A DNA stretch of 41,605 nt. Origin: Nitrospirota bacterium. Its GTDB lineage: Bacteria; Nitrospirota; Leptospirillia; Leptospirillales; Leptospirillaceae. The DNA lies in the NCBI GenBank assembly GCA_021840555.1, contig JAKBXW010000006.1, forward strand, positions 1 through 41,605, in the 5' to 3' direction. A model generated the notes under the pieces. The model was given only the letters and a program-made list of their open reading frames with translations, ran no database searches and was not told the DNA's origin. Within the stretch, counting starts at the first letter, position 1; each line of letters opens with the position of its first letter. This document shows, piece by piece, positions 29,007 to 38,815 of this stretch. The position numbers and the translations under genes were made by a program.

Positions 29007-31376
29007 TCAGGATTTCGGGAGGGGATCACCCTCAGTGAGGGTCAGGTTCGCCACGCGGGCGAGGAGTGTCCTGGATGCGCCATCGGCGAACCGTATGACC
29101 ACCTCGAGATCGGGGTCCGGAGAAAAGGCATCTGTCACCACGCCCTCACCGAAACGAGGATGTCGCACCTTTCGTCCGACCCATTCGGGACGGCGGATCC
29201 GGATCTTTTCCGGCTCGCCCCGGGCCGGGGGTTCCCGCCGGAAAGAGGAGACGGCGGGTCGGGCTTCCCGCTCCCGCCCCGAGGAGGGGGCGACCCGGCG
29301 AAACGTTCCCCCAGCAGAGGCTCCGGCCGGAGAAGGAGAGGGCGACCGGGACTCCCATGGCCTGGCGGAGGGCCGTCCCGTGGAGCGTCCCGGAACCGGA
29401 CCCGGCCGGTCCCCTTCGACCAGGTGCTCCGGAATGTCCCGAAGAAAGGGAGAGGGAGGATTGGACTGGGTCCGGCCGTACAGGCGCCGTGTCTGGCACC
29501 AGGTGATGTGGAGTCGGAGACGGGCCCGGGTCATCGCCACATAAAAAAGGCGCCGCTCCTCCTCGATGTCGGTGGGCGACTTTCCCCGGACCGGAAGGAG
29601 CTGGTCTTCCAGCCCCACGACGAAAACCTGATCGAACTCCAGCCCTTTGGACTGGTGAATGGTCATCAGCGCGACGGCACCCCCTTCCCCGGCCGTCCCG
29701 GGCTCCTGCTGGGCCAGGGCGATCTCCTCCAGAAAGCACGACAGCGGCGCGCGATCTTCTCCCGCGGAGATCCCGAAAGACTCCGTCATCCGGACGAGCT
29801 CGGAAACGGCCCCGAGCCTCCTGTCGCGTTCTTCGGAATCACGACTCGAAGTCGTCACCCATCCTCGATAATCCGTCCGGTCCAGAACCTCTTCGAGAAG
29901 AACCCTGGGAGCATGGTTTCTCCGGGCCCGCTCGCCGCCTTCCCGGAGAAGTGCGGCCAGGTCCGGAAGAGCCCCCGGCTTCCTCTGTTCGAGGGCGAGG
30001 CGATCGAGGAGCTCCGGTGCCGGCACTCCGGGGAGGGACTCGCCCAGGGCCTTGAGCGATTCGAGGGACTTTTCCCCCAGCCCTCTCGGGGGCACATTCA
30101 GAAGGCGGGATAGACTCACCCGGTCGAAGGGATTGGCCATCACCCGAAGATACGACAGGAGGTCCTTCACCTCCCTGCCTTCGAGAAATCCCCCCCCTCC
30201 CTTCCGGAAAAAAGGGATTCCCGAAAGGGAGAGGGCCTTTTCGAGAGGCAGGGCCTGGGCATGGGTCCGGTAAAGAATGGCCGATTCCCCTAGGCGTCCC
30301 CCCGCCTTTTGCCAGTCCCGTATTTTTTGACAGACGTAGTCCGCCTCCGCGTCCTCGGACGAAAACTCCTTCATGAGGACGGGAACGCCGCCATCCCGGA
30401 CGGCGCGGACCGTCTTGTCGTACCGTTGTCCGTTCCGCGCGATCACCGAAGAGGCGGCCGATACGATCGTCGGGGTGGAGCGGTAGTTTCGGGAGAGGAC
30501 GACCCGGCGGGCTCCGGGATAGTGCTCTCCGAAGGAGCGGATATGGGAGATGTCCGCCCCCCTGAACTGATAGATGCTCTGATCGTCGTCTCCCACGACC
30601 GTCACGTTGGTCCGGTTCCGGGAGAGGAGACGGATGAGCTCCTCCTGGAGCGGGTTGGTATCCTGGTATTCGTCAACCAGAATATGATCGAACTGCTCCC
30701 GCAGCTCCCCGGCAATCCCGGGAGAGCCGGAGAGAAGGGCGACAAGACGGAGCAGTAGATCGTCGTAGTCCAGGGCGCGATTGGCCGCAAGCCCCTTTTC
30801 GTACTCCTCGTAACAGGTGGCGAGCCACCGGTGCGTTCCAAACAGGCGCTGGGCCAGTTCGGCTCCCGGTTTTTGCCTGGCGTTTTTCCAGCGTCCGATC
30901 TGGCGGAGGACATCCTGGGGATTCAGATCGTCTTCGGTGATGCGGTGGCGCTTCATGATCTCCCTGACAAGGGCCTTCTGGTCTCCGGAGTCGAAGATGG
31001 TAAAGTCGGAGGAAAGCCCCGCCTGCCCGGCATATTTCCGTAGAAGCCTCGCCGAAAGGGAATGAAAGGTCCCCACCCAGGGAAGGCGCGCCCCTGGGAT
31101 CTTTTTGGAAATCCGGTCCACCAGCTCTCCCGCCGCCTTTCTGGTGAAGGTGGCGACGAAAAAATGTTCCCCGCCCTTTCCCGACCGGTCGACCAGGGTC
31201 AGAAGGCGCTCGATCACGACACGGGTTTTTCCGGAGCCCGCCGGTGCCAGTACGAGCAGGGGGCCGCCTTCATGGAAGACGGCCGCCTCCTGTTCGGGAT
31301 TGAGGGGAATGTCGCGGCTGTCGGAAGCGTTCAAGAGGACGGAGCTCCAGGGGAATCGAGAATCCGCGATCGCCAC
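29007..31376 (-). CDS. UvrD/Rep/PcrA-family superfamily-1 DNA helicase
   Basis: LNPEQEAAVFHEGGPLLVLAPAGSGKT, ILVDEYQDTNPLQEELI, VVGDDDQSIYQFRGA, LSRNYRST, MTIHQSKGLEFDQVFVVGLED, RRLFYVAMTRAR. Confidence 0.96.
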   Translation of the reverse strand: MAIADSRFPWSSVLLNASDSRDIPLNPEQEAAVFHEGGPLLVLAPAGSGKTRVVIERLLTLVDRSGKGGEHFFVATFTRKAAGELVDRISKKIPGARLPWVGTFHSLSARLLRKYAGQAGLSSDFTIFDSGDQKALVREIMKRHRITEDDLNPQDVLRQIGRWKNARQKPGAELAQRLFGTHRWLATCYEEYEKGLAANRALDYDDLLLRLVALLSGSPGIAGELREQFDHILVDEYQDTNPLQEELIRLLSRNRTNVTVVGDDDQSIYQFRGADISHIRSFGEHYPGARRVVLSRNYRSTPTIVSAASSVIARNGQRYDKTVRAVRDGGVPVLMKEFSSEDAEADYVCQKIRDWQKAGGRLGESAILYRTHAQALPLEKALSLSGIPFFRKGGGGFLEGREVKDLLSYLRVMANPFDRVSLSRLLNVPPRGLGEKSLESLKALGESLPGVPAPELLDRLALEQRKPGALPDLAALLREGGERARRNHAPRVLLEEVLDRTDYRGWVTTSSRDSEERDRRLGAVSELVRMTESFGISAGEDRAPLSCFLEEIALAQQEPGTAGEGGAVALMTIHQSKGLEFDQVFVVGLEDQLLPVRGKSPTDIEEERRLFYVAMTRARLRLHITWCQTRRLYGRTQSNPPSPFLRDIPEHLVEGDRPGPVPGRSTGRPSARPWESRSPSPSPAGASAGGTFRRVAPSSGREREARPAVSSFRREPPARGEPEKIRIRRPEWVGRKVRHPRFGEGVVTDAFSPDPDLEVVIRFADGASRTLLARVANLTLTEGDPLPKS

Positions 31377-32662
31377 AGTCCGGCGAAACGGTCAGGGCTT
31401 TCCTCCTCCTCGTCCTTCGCGACAAAAAGGATTTCCCGACCCGACGGGGAGAATGCCGGACGGCAGTTGACCAGCTTCGCCGTGGCGTCGACGGGCAGTA
31501 TCCGGCTCGGGGCACCTCCCGACACGCGCTGGAGAAAGGGCTCGGTGGGCCAGGTCCAGAATGGCTTGGAATCGGGCTTCGTCCTCAGATAGAGGAAGGC
31601 CTCTCCCGTGGGGGACCAGAGAGGGTAGAGGCTGTAGCCTGTTTTGACTACGGGCACCGTAGAGCCGCTCTCCGGATGGAAGAGTGCGATGCCTCGCCCC
31701 CCCGACTCAAGCTGCATTTCCATCAGAACCTCCGTTCCCGCTCCGGCGAGAAGGGGATAGAAAAACTCCCGGTGCTCGAGAAGAATGTGATCCTCCCCGG
31801 TCTCAAGATCGAGACGGTGGATGGTATTTCTCTTCTGGGGATTTTCCACCCGGCGGTCCCGGGTGTGGAACCAGAGCGACCGGCCGTCGGGGGAAAAGGA
31901 GAAGTGGTCGAGGTGTTCGGAGGTGCGAAAAATTTCCCGGGAAGGGGATCCCGGCTCCCAGAGCTGAAGAAGACACTCCTCCCGGAATCGGCCCTCCTTG
32001 AAACGGACGATATAGACAAGCCGGTCTCCCGCCGGAGACCAGTGGAAGTCGCCCAGGGCCTCTTCCTGGGCGAAGCGCTCCGGAGGCCAGTCGATCACGT
32101 TGACCGGGTTCTCCCCGTGTGGGCCGCAGACCGTGAGCTGATCCCCCAGCACCATATGTTGTGTTGTCTTCCAGAGGATCTTCCGGGTATATGGCTTCCA
32201 GCGCTGGCGGGTGTGGATGGCGAGGAGGCGACCCGAGGGAGAGGCAAGCAGCGACTGGGGACGGATGGCGTCCGGATCGAACGGGAAGGGCTCGACCGTT
32301 CCTGTCATGGTGTCGAGCCGCTGCAGGGACCACCGGGCTCCGTGATGCTCCCAGTTGGGGCGATCCTGATGGTACGTGATGTAGCGGCTGTCCGGAGACC
32401 AGGCGTAGATCAGTTCGTTCGCCCCGCGTCCCCGTTCCCGGTAGTTCACCGCCACCAGATTCTTCCCCACGTCATGGAGAACTTCCCGGGACTTGGCGTC
32501 AAGGACGGTCAGGCAACCCAGATCACGCGTCTCGTGAATGGTGTCCGGATCTGTCAACCGGACGAAGGCGATTTTGGAGCCGTCCGGAGAAAAGGAGGGA
32601 ACAACCACCTCCACTTTTCCGGGAACCAGAGGTTCTGTTTCGATCGTCCATTCATGGGCCAT
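31331..32662 (-). CDS. TolB/PD40-type WD40-like beta-propeller protein
   Basis: Repeated PSFSPDGSKIAFVR, WSPDSRYITY, WSPAGDRLVYIV, FSFSPDGRSLWF, PAFSPSGREILFV motifs. Confidence 0.8.
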   Translation of the reverse strand: MAHEWTIETEPLVPGKVEVVVPSFSPDGSKIAFVRLTDPDTIHETRDLGCLTVLDAKSREVLHDVGKNLVAVNYRERGRGANELIYAWSPDSRYITYHQDRPNWEHHGARWSLQRLDTMTGTVEPFPFDPDAIRPQSLLASPSGRLLAIHTRQRWKPYTRKILWKTTQHMVLGDQLTVCGPHGENPVNVIDWPPERFAQEEALGDFHWSPAGDRLVYIVRFKEGRFREECLLQLWEPGSPSREIFRTSEHLDHFSFSPDGRSLWFHTRDRRVENPQKRNTIHRLDLETGEDHILLEHREFFYPLLAGAGTEVLMEMQLESGGRGIALFHPESGSTVPVVKTGYSLYPLWSPTGEAFLYLRTKPDSKPFWTWPTEPFLQRVSGGAPSRILPVDATAKLVNCRPAFSPSGREILFVAKDEEEESPDRFAGLWRSRILDSPGAPSS

Positions 32663-32683
32663 GGCAAAGAACTCCTCAGTGTG

Positions 32684-34498
32684 TTATTCGACGGTCACCG
32701 ACTTGGCCAGATTCCTGGGCTGGTCGACGTCGTTTCCCGTCAGGGAAGCGGCCCGGTAGGCCAGAAGCTGAAGCACCGCCGAAGCCAGAAAAACCCCGTC
32801 CCATCCCTGACAGGCGGGAAGCGGGAAGGAGGGGGAGGGATCGCTCGGATCGGGGCTTGCCGGACCGATAGTCAGAACCGTCCCGCCCCGGGCCTCGATT
32901 TCCCGTATGTTGGACATCTCCTTCGGGCGGAGCGACGAATCCGCCAGCGGGGCCACGACAAGGACCCCCCGTTCCACAAGGGCGATGGGGCCGTGCTTGA
33001 GCTCTCCTCCGGGATAGCCGTCGGCGGGACGATAGGTAATCTCCTTGAGCTTGAGGGCGCCTTCGATCGCCAGAGGGTAATCCATCCCCCGTCCGATGAA
33101 GATGACAAACCGTGAATCCAGAACCTGACGGGCCATCCGTTCGATCGCAGAAGAATCAACCGATCCCAGGAAGCCTTCCAGCCTGGCCGGAGAGCGCACG
33201 AGCGCCGCCAGGGATTCCCGAACCTCCGGAGACTCCCTTCGTCCGAAGTAAAGCGCCAGCAGCCACACCAGCGTCACCTGTGCGATGAAGGCCTTGGTCG
33301 AGGCGACTCCGATTTCGGGACCTGCCCGCGTCAGGAGGGTCGCATCGGTCTCCCGGGTTATCGAGGATCCTCCGACGTTGGTGATGCCCACCGTCAGATA
33401 CCCTTCCTTTCGGGCCAGCTCCAGGGCTCCCAGCGTGTCGGCGGTCTCCCCGGACTGGCTGATCCCGATGACCCAGGCCCCTTTCCGGGCGCGCAGGGGC
33501 CGGTAGCGGAACTCGGAGGCGATCTCCACCCTGACGGAGATCGGGGAAAAGGATTCGATCATGAGGCGCCCGAGTAGACCGGCGTGATAGGAGGTCCCGC
33601 AGGCGACGAAGACGATCTCGGTCGGATTGGGGCCGAGACGCAAAAGCTCCGGAAGGATCACCCGGCTGTTTTCCTCTGCCAGCCGGCCCTCGAGCGTATC
33701 GATGATCGCCCGGGGCCCTTCGAAGATTTCCTTTTCCATGAAATGCCGGTAATGTCCCTTTTCGGCCTGGACAGGATCCCAGGGGACCTCCTCGAAAACG
33801 GCCGGTACAGGCTGTCCGTCTTCGAGACGGCACAGGGAAAGCCCTTCCGGAGAAAGAATGGCGAGGACCTCCGGAGGAAGCGGCATGACCCGCCGCGTCC
33901 ACTTGAGAAAGGCCGGAATGTCGGATGCCGCGAAAAACTCCCCTTCCGCCTCTCCGAGAATCAGTGGCGCCCCCTTGCGCACAGCCACGAGCTGGCCGGG
34001 AGACTCTTCACACATGACGGCCAGAGCGTAGCTTCCCTCCACGCCGCTCAATCCCTTGCGCACGGCGGCCTGGAGATCGCCTTCCTCCCGGTAGGCACGG
34101 TGAATGCGGTGGGCCAGCACCTCGGTGTCCGTTTCAGAGGAAAAAACGCACCCTTCCCCGATCAGCTCCCGGCGAAGGGCGCGCTCATTCTCAATGATGC
34201 CGTTGTGCACCAGGACGATCGGCCCGGAACGATGGGGATGGGCGTTTTCTTCGGTGGGGGCCCCATGGGTCGCCCACCGGATATGGCCGATCGCCGCTCC
34301 CGGAAGACCAGTCGCTCCCTGAAGGGCCTCGACGAGGCGGGAGAGCTTTCCGGAGGCACGGACGACAGAGATGGATCCTTTCTTGTCGAAAAATGCGACT
34401 CCCGACGAATCGTATCCACGGTACTCGAGACGGGAAAGCGCCTCCGAAACCACCCCCACGGGTTCGCGCGACCCTGCATAGCCGATGATGCCGCACAT
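32684..34498 (-). CDS. glmS: Glutamine--fructose-6-phosphate aminotransferase (isomerizing)
   Basis: MCGIIGYAGSREPVGVV, LEYRGYDSSGVAF, HIRWATHGAPTEENAHPH, CGTSYHAGLLG, GISQSGETADTLGAL, C-terminal RNLAKSVTVE. Confidence 0.97.
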   Translation of the reverse strand: MCGIIGYAGSREPVGVVSEALSRLEYRGYDSSGVAFFDKKGSISVVRASGKLSRLVEALQGATGLPGAAIGHIRWATHGAPTEENAHPHRSGPIVLVHNGIIENERALRRELIGEGCVFSSETDTEVLAHRIHRAYREEGDLQAAVRKGLSGVEGSYALAVMCEESPGQLVAVRKGAPLILGEAEGEFFAASDIPAFLKWTRRVMPLPPEVLAILSPEGLSLCRLEDGQPVPAVFEEVPWDPVQAEKGHYRHFMEKEIFEGPRAIIDTLEGRLAEENSRVILPELLRLGPNPTEIVFVACGTSYHAGLLGRLMIESFSPISVRVEIASEFRYRPLRARKGAWVIGISQSGETADTLGALELARKEGYLTVGITNVGGSSITRETDATLLTRAGPEIGVASTKAFIAQVTLVWLLALYFGRRESPEVRESLAALVRSPARLEGFLGSVDSSAIERMARQVLDSRFVIFIGRGMDYPLAIEGALKLKEITYRPADGYPGGELKHGPIALVERGVLVVAPLADSSLRPKEMSNIREIEARGGTVLTIGPASPDPSDPSPSFPLPACQGWDGVFLASAVLQLLAYRAASLTGNDVDQPRNLAKSVTVE

Positions 34499-35952
34499 CA
34501 GTCCTGTCCTTTTTTCTCGGGGGAGGACTGTCCGCTCCGGGAGGAGCGTCTCTCCTTCCTCCGGCGGTGATAGCGGATCCCCCCTTCAGTCCGGATTTCC
34601 GCTGGCGCCCGAGCTATGAGGAGCGCATCCTCGGGGAGGTCGGAGACCACCGTCGAACCTGCGGCGATGACCGAGCGGTCCCCCACGCTGACAGGGGCCA
34701 CGAGCTGGGTGTCGCTCCCGATGAAGACTCCGGATCCGATCCGGGTCTTGAACTTGTCGTAGCCGTCGTAGTTGCAGGTGATGGTTCCCGCTCCGACATT
34801 TGTGTCGCTCCCCACCTCCGCGTCTCCAAGGTAGGAAAGATGATTCACCTTGGACCTGGCCCCGACAACCGTCTTTTTGGTCTCGACGAAGTTTCCCAGA
34901 TGGGCCCCCTCACCCAGATCGGTCCCCGGGCGAAGGTGGGCGAAGGGTCCGGCCACCGAGCGGTCCCTGAGGGTCGCCCCGGTCGCGACCACATAGTCCC
35001 TGACCGTGACCCCGTCGCCCACGACCGTGTCGGTGAGGTGGACCCCGAGACCAATCCGGCAGGAGCGTCCGATCCGCGTCTTCCCTTCGAGAACGGTCTG
35101 GGGCATGATCACTGTCCCCGACCCGATCGAGACACGAGGTCCGATATCGGTCCGGGAAGGATCCCAGAGGGTGACTCCCTGGAGCATATGGGTCCTGTTG
35201 ATGCGGGTCCTCAGGTGGGCCGTCACCAGCGCGAGCTCTTCCTGGGTATTGACCCCCAGCATGCACTCCGGCGACATCGGGAAGGTCAGGATGGATCCGC
35301 CTTCCCGAACCACGAGGGATATGAGTGTCGTAAGGAAGCGCTCATTCTTGACGGGGTCGTGAGGAATCCGGGAGACCGCCGACAGGAGGAGGTCCCTGGG
35401 AATGAGATAGATCCCGGCGTTCACTTCCTCAATTTTTTTTTCGTCCTCCGAGGCCCGGCTCTCCTCCCGGATATCGACCACGCGGCCTGCGGCGTCCCGT
35501 ATGATGCGGCCATAGCCCCGGGGGTTCGAGAGAAGGGCGGTGGCCACACAGAGGGCACCGGGAGACTCCTGTCCCATGCCGGCGAAACGCGCCAGAAGCC
35601 CCTCGTCGAGCAGGGGGCCATCCCCGTTCACCACCAGAAGGTGGGAGGCCTTTCCCGAGAGGAAGCGGGGACTTGTGGCGACAGCCTCCACCGCTCCCCA
35701 GGTCCCGTCCATGACGGGCTGAACGACCAGGGCCGGCTCCCGTCCGGCGGGATCCTCGAGACCCGGATTTCCCGCGAAGCCTTCGGGGCGGACGACGACA
35801 TGGATCTGGCCCATCAGAGAACCAAGCGAAAGGAGGGCCCGCCAGGGATAGGAGACAAGGGTCTCGCCGAGGACGACCGATTCGACCTTGGGAACGGGAG
35901 AGGCCATCCGCGTGCCGAATCCGGCGGCCAGAATCGCACCGTCAATGATCAT
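34498..35952 (-). CDS. glmU: Bifunctional UDP-GlcNAc pyrophosphorylase / GlcN-1-P N-acetyltransferase
   Basis: AILAAGFGTRMASPVPKV, LLVVNGDGPLL, EVNAGIYLI, left-handed beta-helix hexapeptides, GAGTITCNYDGYDKFKTRIGSGVFIGSDTQLVAPV. Confidence 0.96.
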   Translation of the reverse strand: MIIDGAILAAGFGTRMASPVPKVESVVLGETLVSYPWRALLSLGSLMGQIHVVVRPEGFAGNPGLEDPAGREPALVVQPVMDGTWGAVEAVATSPRFLSGKASHLLVVNGDGPLLDEGLLARFAGMGQESPGALCVATALLSNPRGYGRIIRDAAGRVVDIREESRASEDEKKIEEVNAGIYLIPRDLLLSAVSRIPHDPVKNERFLTTLISLVVREGGSILTFPMSPECMLGVNTQEELALVTAHLRTRINRTHMLQGVTLWDPSRTDIGPRVSIGSGTVIMPQTVLEGKTRIGRSCRIGLGVHLTDTVVGDGVTVRDYVVATGATLRDRSVAGPFAHLRPGTDLGEGAHLGNFVETKKTVVGARSKVNHLSYLGDAEVGSDTNVGAGTITCNYDGYDKFKTRIGSGVFIGSDTQLVAPVSVGDRSVIAAGSTVVSDLPEDALLIARAPAEIRTEGGIRYHRRRKERRSSRSGQSSPEKKGQD

Positions 35953-36631
35953 GAAACACCTCTTCGGGCATGCGGACGACCGGAAGGCGGGACGGCATTC
36001 CCAGGCCACCCGAGAGAATCATCCGGATCCCTTCCTCGACCGGAAGCTGGGTTTCGACCACCATGGATTCGGGGATGAAGGCCTGGACTCCGATATAAAG
36101 GTTGTTGCTAGGAAAGAAGACGGACGCATAGCGGACGGGATCTCCGTCCATCGTGACCCACGCCGTCAGAAATCCCATCGTATAGGCCCCTTCTCGTGGG
36201 TATTCCGCCAGAACGACCTTCTTGAACCCTTTGCCGCCGGACGGGGAAAAAGCGTCAAGAATCGTCTTGATCGCGGTATAGAGCTTCTTGAAGATCGGGA
36301 TGTGACCGAGGAGGCCTTCGACCATGCCCAGAAGTTTCCGGCCGATCACATTGGTCGCGATGACGCCAACCGCAAAAATCACCAGAAGAAGAACGGCCAC
36401 CCCCAGGCCCGGGATGGAGCGACCCGCCAGCAGGATTACAAGGGGATCGAGCAGGGAGTCGAGAAATACGAAAATTCTATAGAGAATGTAAGCCGAAAGC
36501 GCGACCGGCAGAACGATGAGCAGGCCGGTGATGAATTGCGTCCTGAGCGTGGTCTTAATCCTGTCACCGCTTGCCTGGATCCACCCCAAATGGGCCCCCT
36601 TCAGAATAATCCCGGACTCTGGAACATCCAA
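35942..36631 (-). CDS. DUF502 family membrane protein
   Basis: LRTQFITGLLIVLPVALSAYILYRIFVFLDSLLDPL...GLGVAVLLLVIFAVGVIATNVIGRKLL...IPIFKKLYTAIKTILDAF. Confidence 0.92.
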   Translation of the reverse strand: MDVPESGIILKGAHLGWIQASGDRIKTTLRTQFITGLLIVLPVALSAYILYRIFVFLDSLLDPLVILLAGRSIPGLGVAVLLLVIFAVGVIATNVIGRKLLGMVEGLLGHIPIFKKLYTAIKTILDAFSPSGGKGFKKVVLAEYPREGAYTMGFLTAWVTMDGDPVRYASVFFPSNNLYIGVQAFIPESMVVETQLPVEEGIRMILSGGLGMPSRLPVVRMPEEVFHDH

Positions 36632-36666
36632 TCATCGTACTCATTTTCCGATCCTCTGGGCAAGCT

Positions 36667-37134
36667 TCAGCGAACCCAGTGATCGATGGCCGTATGGAGG
36701 GCCACCCGACGGGCGCCTTCCCTGAAGACAATCGCAGGCTCGCGGTGGCTCTTCATTTCCTTCTGCCAGACAGGCACATAGCGGGCGGACACGAAATCCA
36801 CCAGCGCCTGCCGCCGGGTCCTGGCGAGCCGGTCCCATCCGGACCCCACATGAACGCGCAACACTTCTCCCTCGAATCGAAGGGACGACGCAAGCAACAA
36901 GGGAGCTCCTTGAGTCGAAAAATTCTGGTTCGCCACCGTCAGGATCGCTCCCGCCTTTTCACGAAGAGCCGCTTCCCTGTTCTGAATCCCCCGATTGCCG
37001 CTGGATCCGGCCGCAGGTCCCGAGATCCTGACCATCGTCACGACAAGGGAAACCAGCAGAGCTCCTCCCAGAACAAGAATGACCACTTTCTTCCCCACAG
37101 CGCCTCCCGCGGATGGATCTTTTTCGCACTTCAA
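36667..37134 (-). CDS. Hypothetical protein with N-terminal TM segment
   Basis: VVILVLGGALLVSLVVTMVRISG; no family recognised. Confidence 0.65.
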   Translation of the reverse strand: MKCEKDPSAGGAVGKKVVILVLGGALLVSLVVTMVRISGPAAGSSGNRGIQNREAALREKAGAILTVANQNFSTQGAPLLLASSLRFEGEVLRVHVGSGWDRLARTRRQALVDFVSARYVPVWQKEMKSHREPAIVFREGARRVALHTAIDHWVR

Positions 37135-37206
37135 AAGACATCGTCCGAGCTTTTATTGTATCATTCGAGGGAGTGCGATGCCGATGCCCGCCAACCCCCC
37201 ATACCT

Positions 37207-38802
37207 ATGGAGCCTCGGGAGATGTTCCGATTCTGTTTATGCCATAATGGCTTTTTTGCTGTCCTGATCCAGACCTTTCTTATCCTGGCGGCCCCGGCAG
37301 CCCTTCATGCGGAGTCAAGGAGCCACCGCTATTACCCGAGCCCGAGCCCCCAGTTCGCCTCCCAGCTCGAGATCGAAACCGTCTCCCTTCTTTTTCGCAA
37401 CAACAACATCCTCGTCTCGGACACCCGCCACAACCTGATATTCATGAACGCCAGCGGCCTCACCGAACGGGTTCCCCAGGTCTCGGCCTCGGGGATCCAG
37501 CTTCTCCCCGTCGAATCCGGACAGGCCGTGGTGGTCGCGGGGAACACCCACACCGCACCTGTCTCCACCTCCATTCCCCAGCCGGCCCTTGAGGTGGGGA
37601 TCGCTCCCCTTTCCGTGGCAGAGTCCGGGAATCTCGTCTATATCGCCGACGGGTCCGGCCGCATCGACGCCCTGAATCTTACTTCCGACGAGCAGGACCT
37701 GATCCTGATTCCCGATTCGAAGATCCGGATCAATGCCGGAGCCCACATCTCCAAGCTCCTCAAAAGATCCCCCACCATGGGCAAGCTTCTGGGAATGGCC
37801 ACCACACTTCCCATCAGGCCGGGGTATCTGTCGGCCATCGCCGGCGGAGGAAACATCGCCCTGGGCACCGCACCCGTCGATGCCCTCCGGGCGCGGATCA
37901 GCCCGATCGCGCTGTCGGCCAATTCCTACGGACTCTTCATCGCGGGGGAAACCGGACATCTCCTGTATCTGAACAACACGGCGACTCCCAGAACCATTCC
38001 CGTCGCCGAAGGACAAACCCTTCGCCATGCGAAGGTCCGGCCTGGCCAGATCTTTCTTGCGGCCAGCCGGGGGGATGAATCCGATCCGAGGCCGGGAGCC
38101 GAACCCGTCCCGGCGCTGGCGTCGACGATGAACCCCATCACCCTCGTCGCCAGCGGAGACCGTCTCTTCACGGCGGATCAAGGAGGGGAAATCTTTGAAA
38201 TAAACCTCTCATCCAGACCATTCTCCCTCCCATCCGGCGACGGAGGGAACCCGCCGAAATTTCTAGATCCCGGGATGGCCATCCGGATCGCGGGAGGCGG
38301 AACCCATCTCGTTCAGGGGACGCCTCTTCCGGCTCTTGAGGCCATGCTCCGCCCCCGTTCACTCGCCTACGACCCACGGGGCATCCTGTACACAGGCGAC
38401 ATCGAAGCCACCCTCGAGGCCGGCCGGATCCTCGCGATCAACGTCTCCGACCACCCCATCCCTCTTCCCGTCATGAAACACGGCACATTCCGGAAGATCA
38501 TCCTTGCCCCGGGCAAGATCCTTTCCGTGGCTGGCAATTCCCGCCGCCGGCCCGTCGCCCCCACCTCTCCCACCCCTGCGGGGGACGTGGGCATCGAACC
38601 GGTCCAGCTCTCCTACCGGAACGGTCTTCTGGCGGTAGGCGACCTCCTCGGATCCATCGACCTCATGAACATGACCTTCCGGAACAGGCGGGCCTTTCCA
38701 AACGACCGGCAAAAATCCCTGATCCTTCCCCCCGGGACGATCCTGTCCCTGATGGGCAACGGATTCGGATCCTCCGAAAAACCCAGCGACGAGGTCCCCT
38801 GA
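37207..38802 (+). CDS. Secreted NHL-like repeat (beta-propeller) protein
   Basis: Signal peptide MFRFCLCHNGFFAVLIQTFLILAAPAALHA; about five repeats of the form AGGGT...G.PLPAL.A.L.P.SLA.D..G.LY.AD..G.I..INLS...IPLP. Confidence 0.75.
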   Translation: MEPREMFRFCLCHNGFFAVLIQTFLILAAPAALHAESRSHRYYPSPSPQFASQLEIETVSLLFRNNNILVSDTRHNLIFMNASGLTERVPQVSASGIQLLPVESGQAVVVAGNTHTAPVSTSIPQPALEVGIAPLSVAESGNLVYIADGSGRIDALNLTSDEQDLILIPDSKIRINAGAHISKLLKRSPTMGKLLGMATTLPIRPGYLSAIAGGGNIALGTAPVDALRARISPIALSANSYGLFIAGETGHLLYLNNTATPRTIPVAEGQTLRHAKVRPGQIFLAASRGDESDPRPGAEPVPALASTMNPITLVASGDRLFTADQGGEIFEINLSSRPFSLPSGDGGNPPKFLDPGMAIRIAGGGTHLVQGTPLPALEAMLRPRSLAYDPRGILYTGDIEATLEAGRILAINVSDHPIPLPVMKHGTFRKIILAPGKILSVAGNSRRRPVAPTSPTPAGDVGIEPVQLSYRNGLLAVGDLLGSIDLMNMTFRNRRAFPNDRQKSLILPPGTILSLMGNGFGSSEKPSDEVP

Positions 38803-38815
38803 GCAAAAGAGCGGG

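Noticed and set aside
31676-33115. 479-aa plus-strand ORF
   Set aside because: Antisense to the PD40 propeller and glmS genes.
34567-36078. 503-aa plus-strand ORF
   Set aside because: Antisense to glmU; sequence is low-complexity G/D/R-rich without a motif.
36679-37206. Upstream extension of the propeller-protein ORF
   Set aside because: Overlaps the opposite-strand gene 36667-37134, and the signal peptide begins near 37207-37222.
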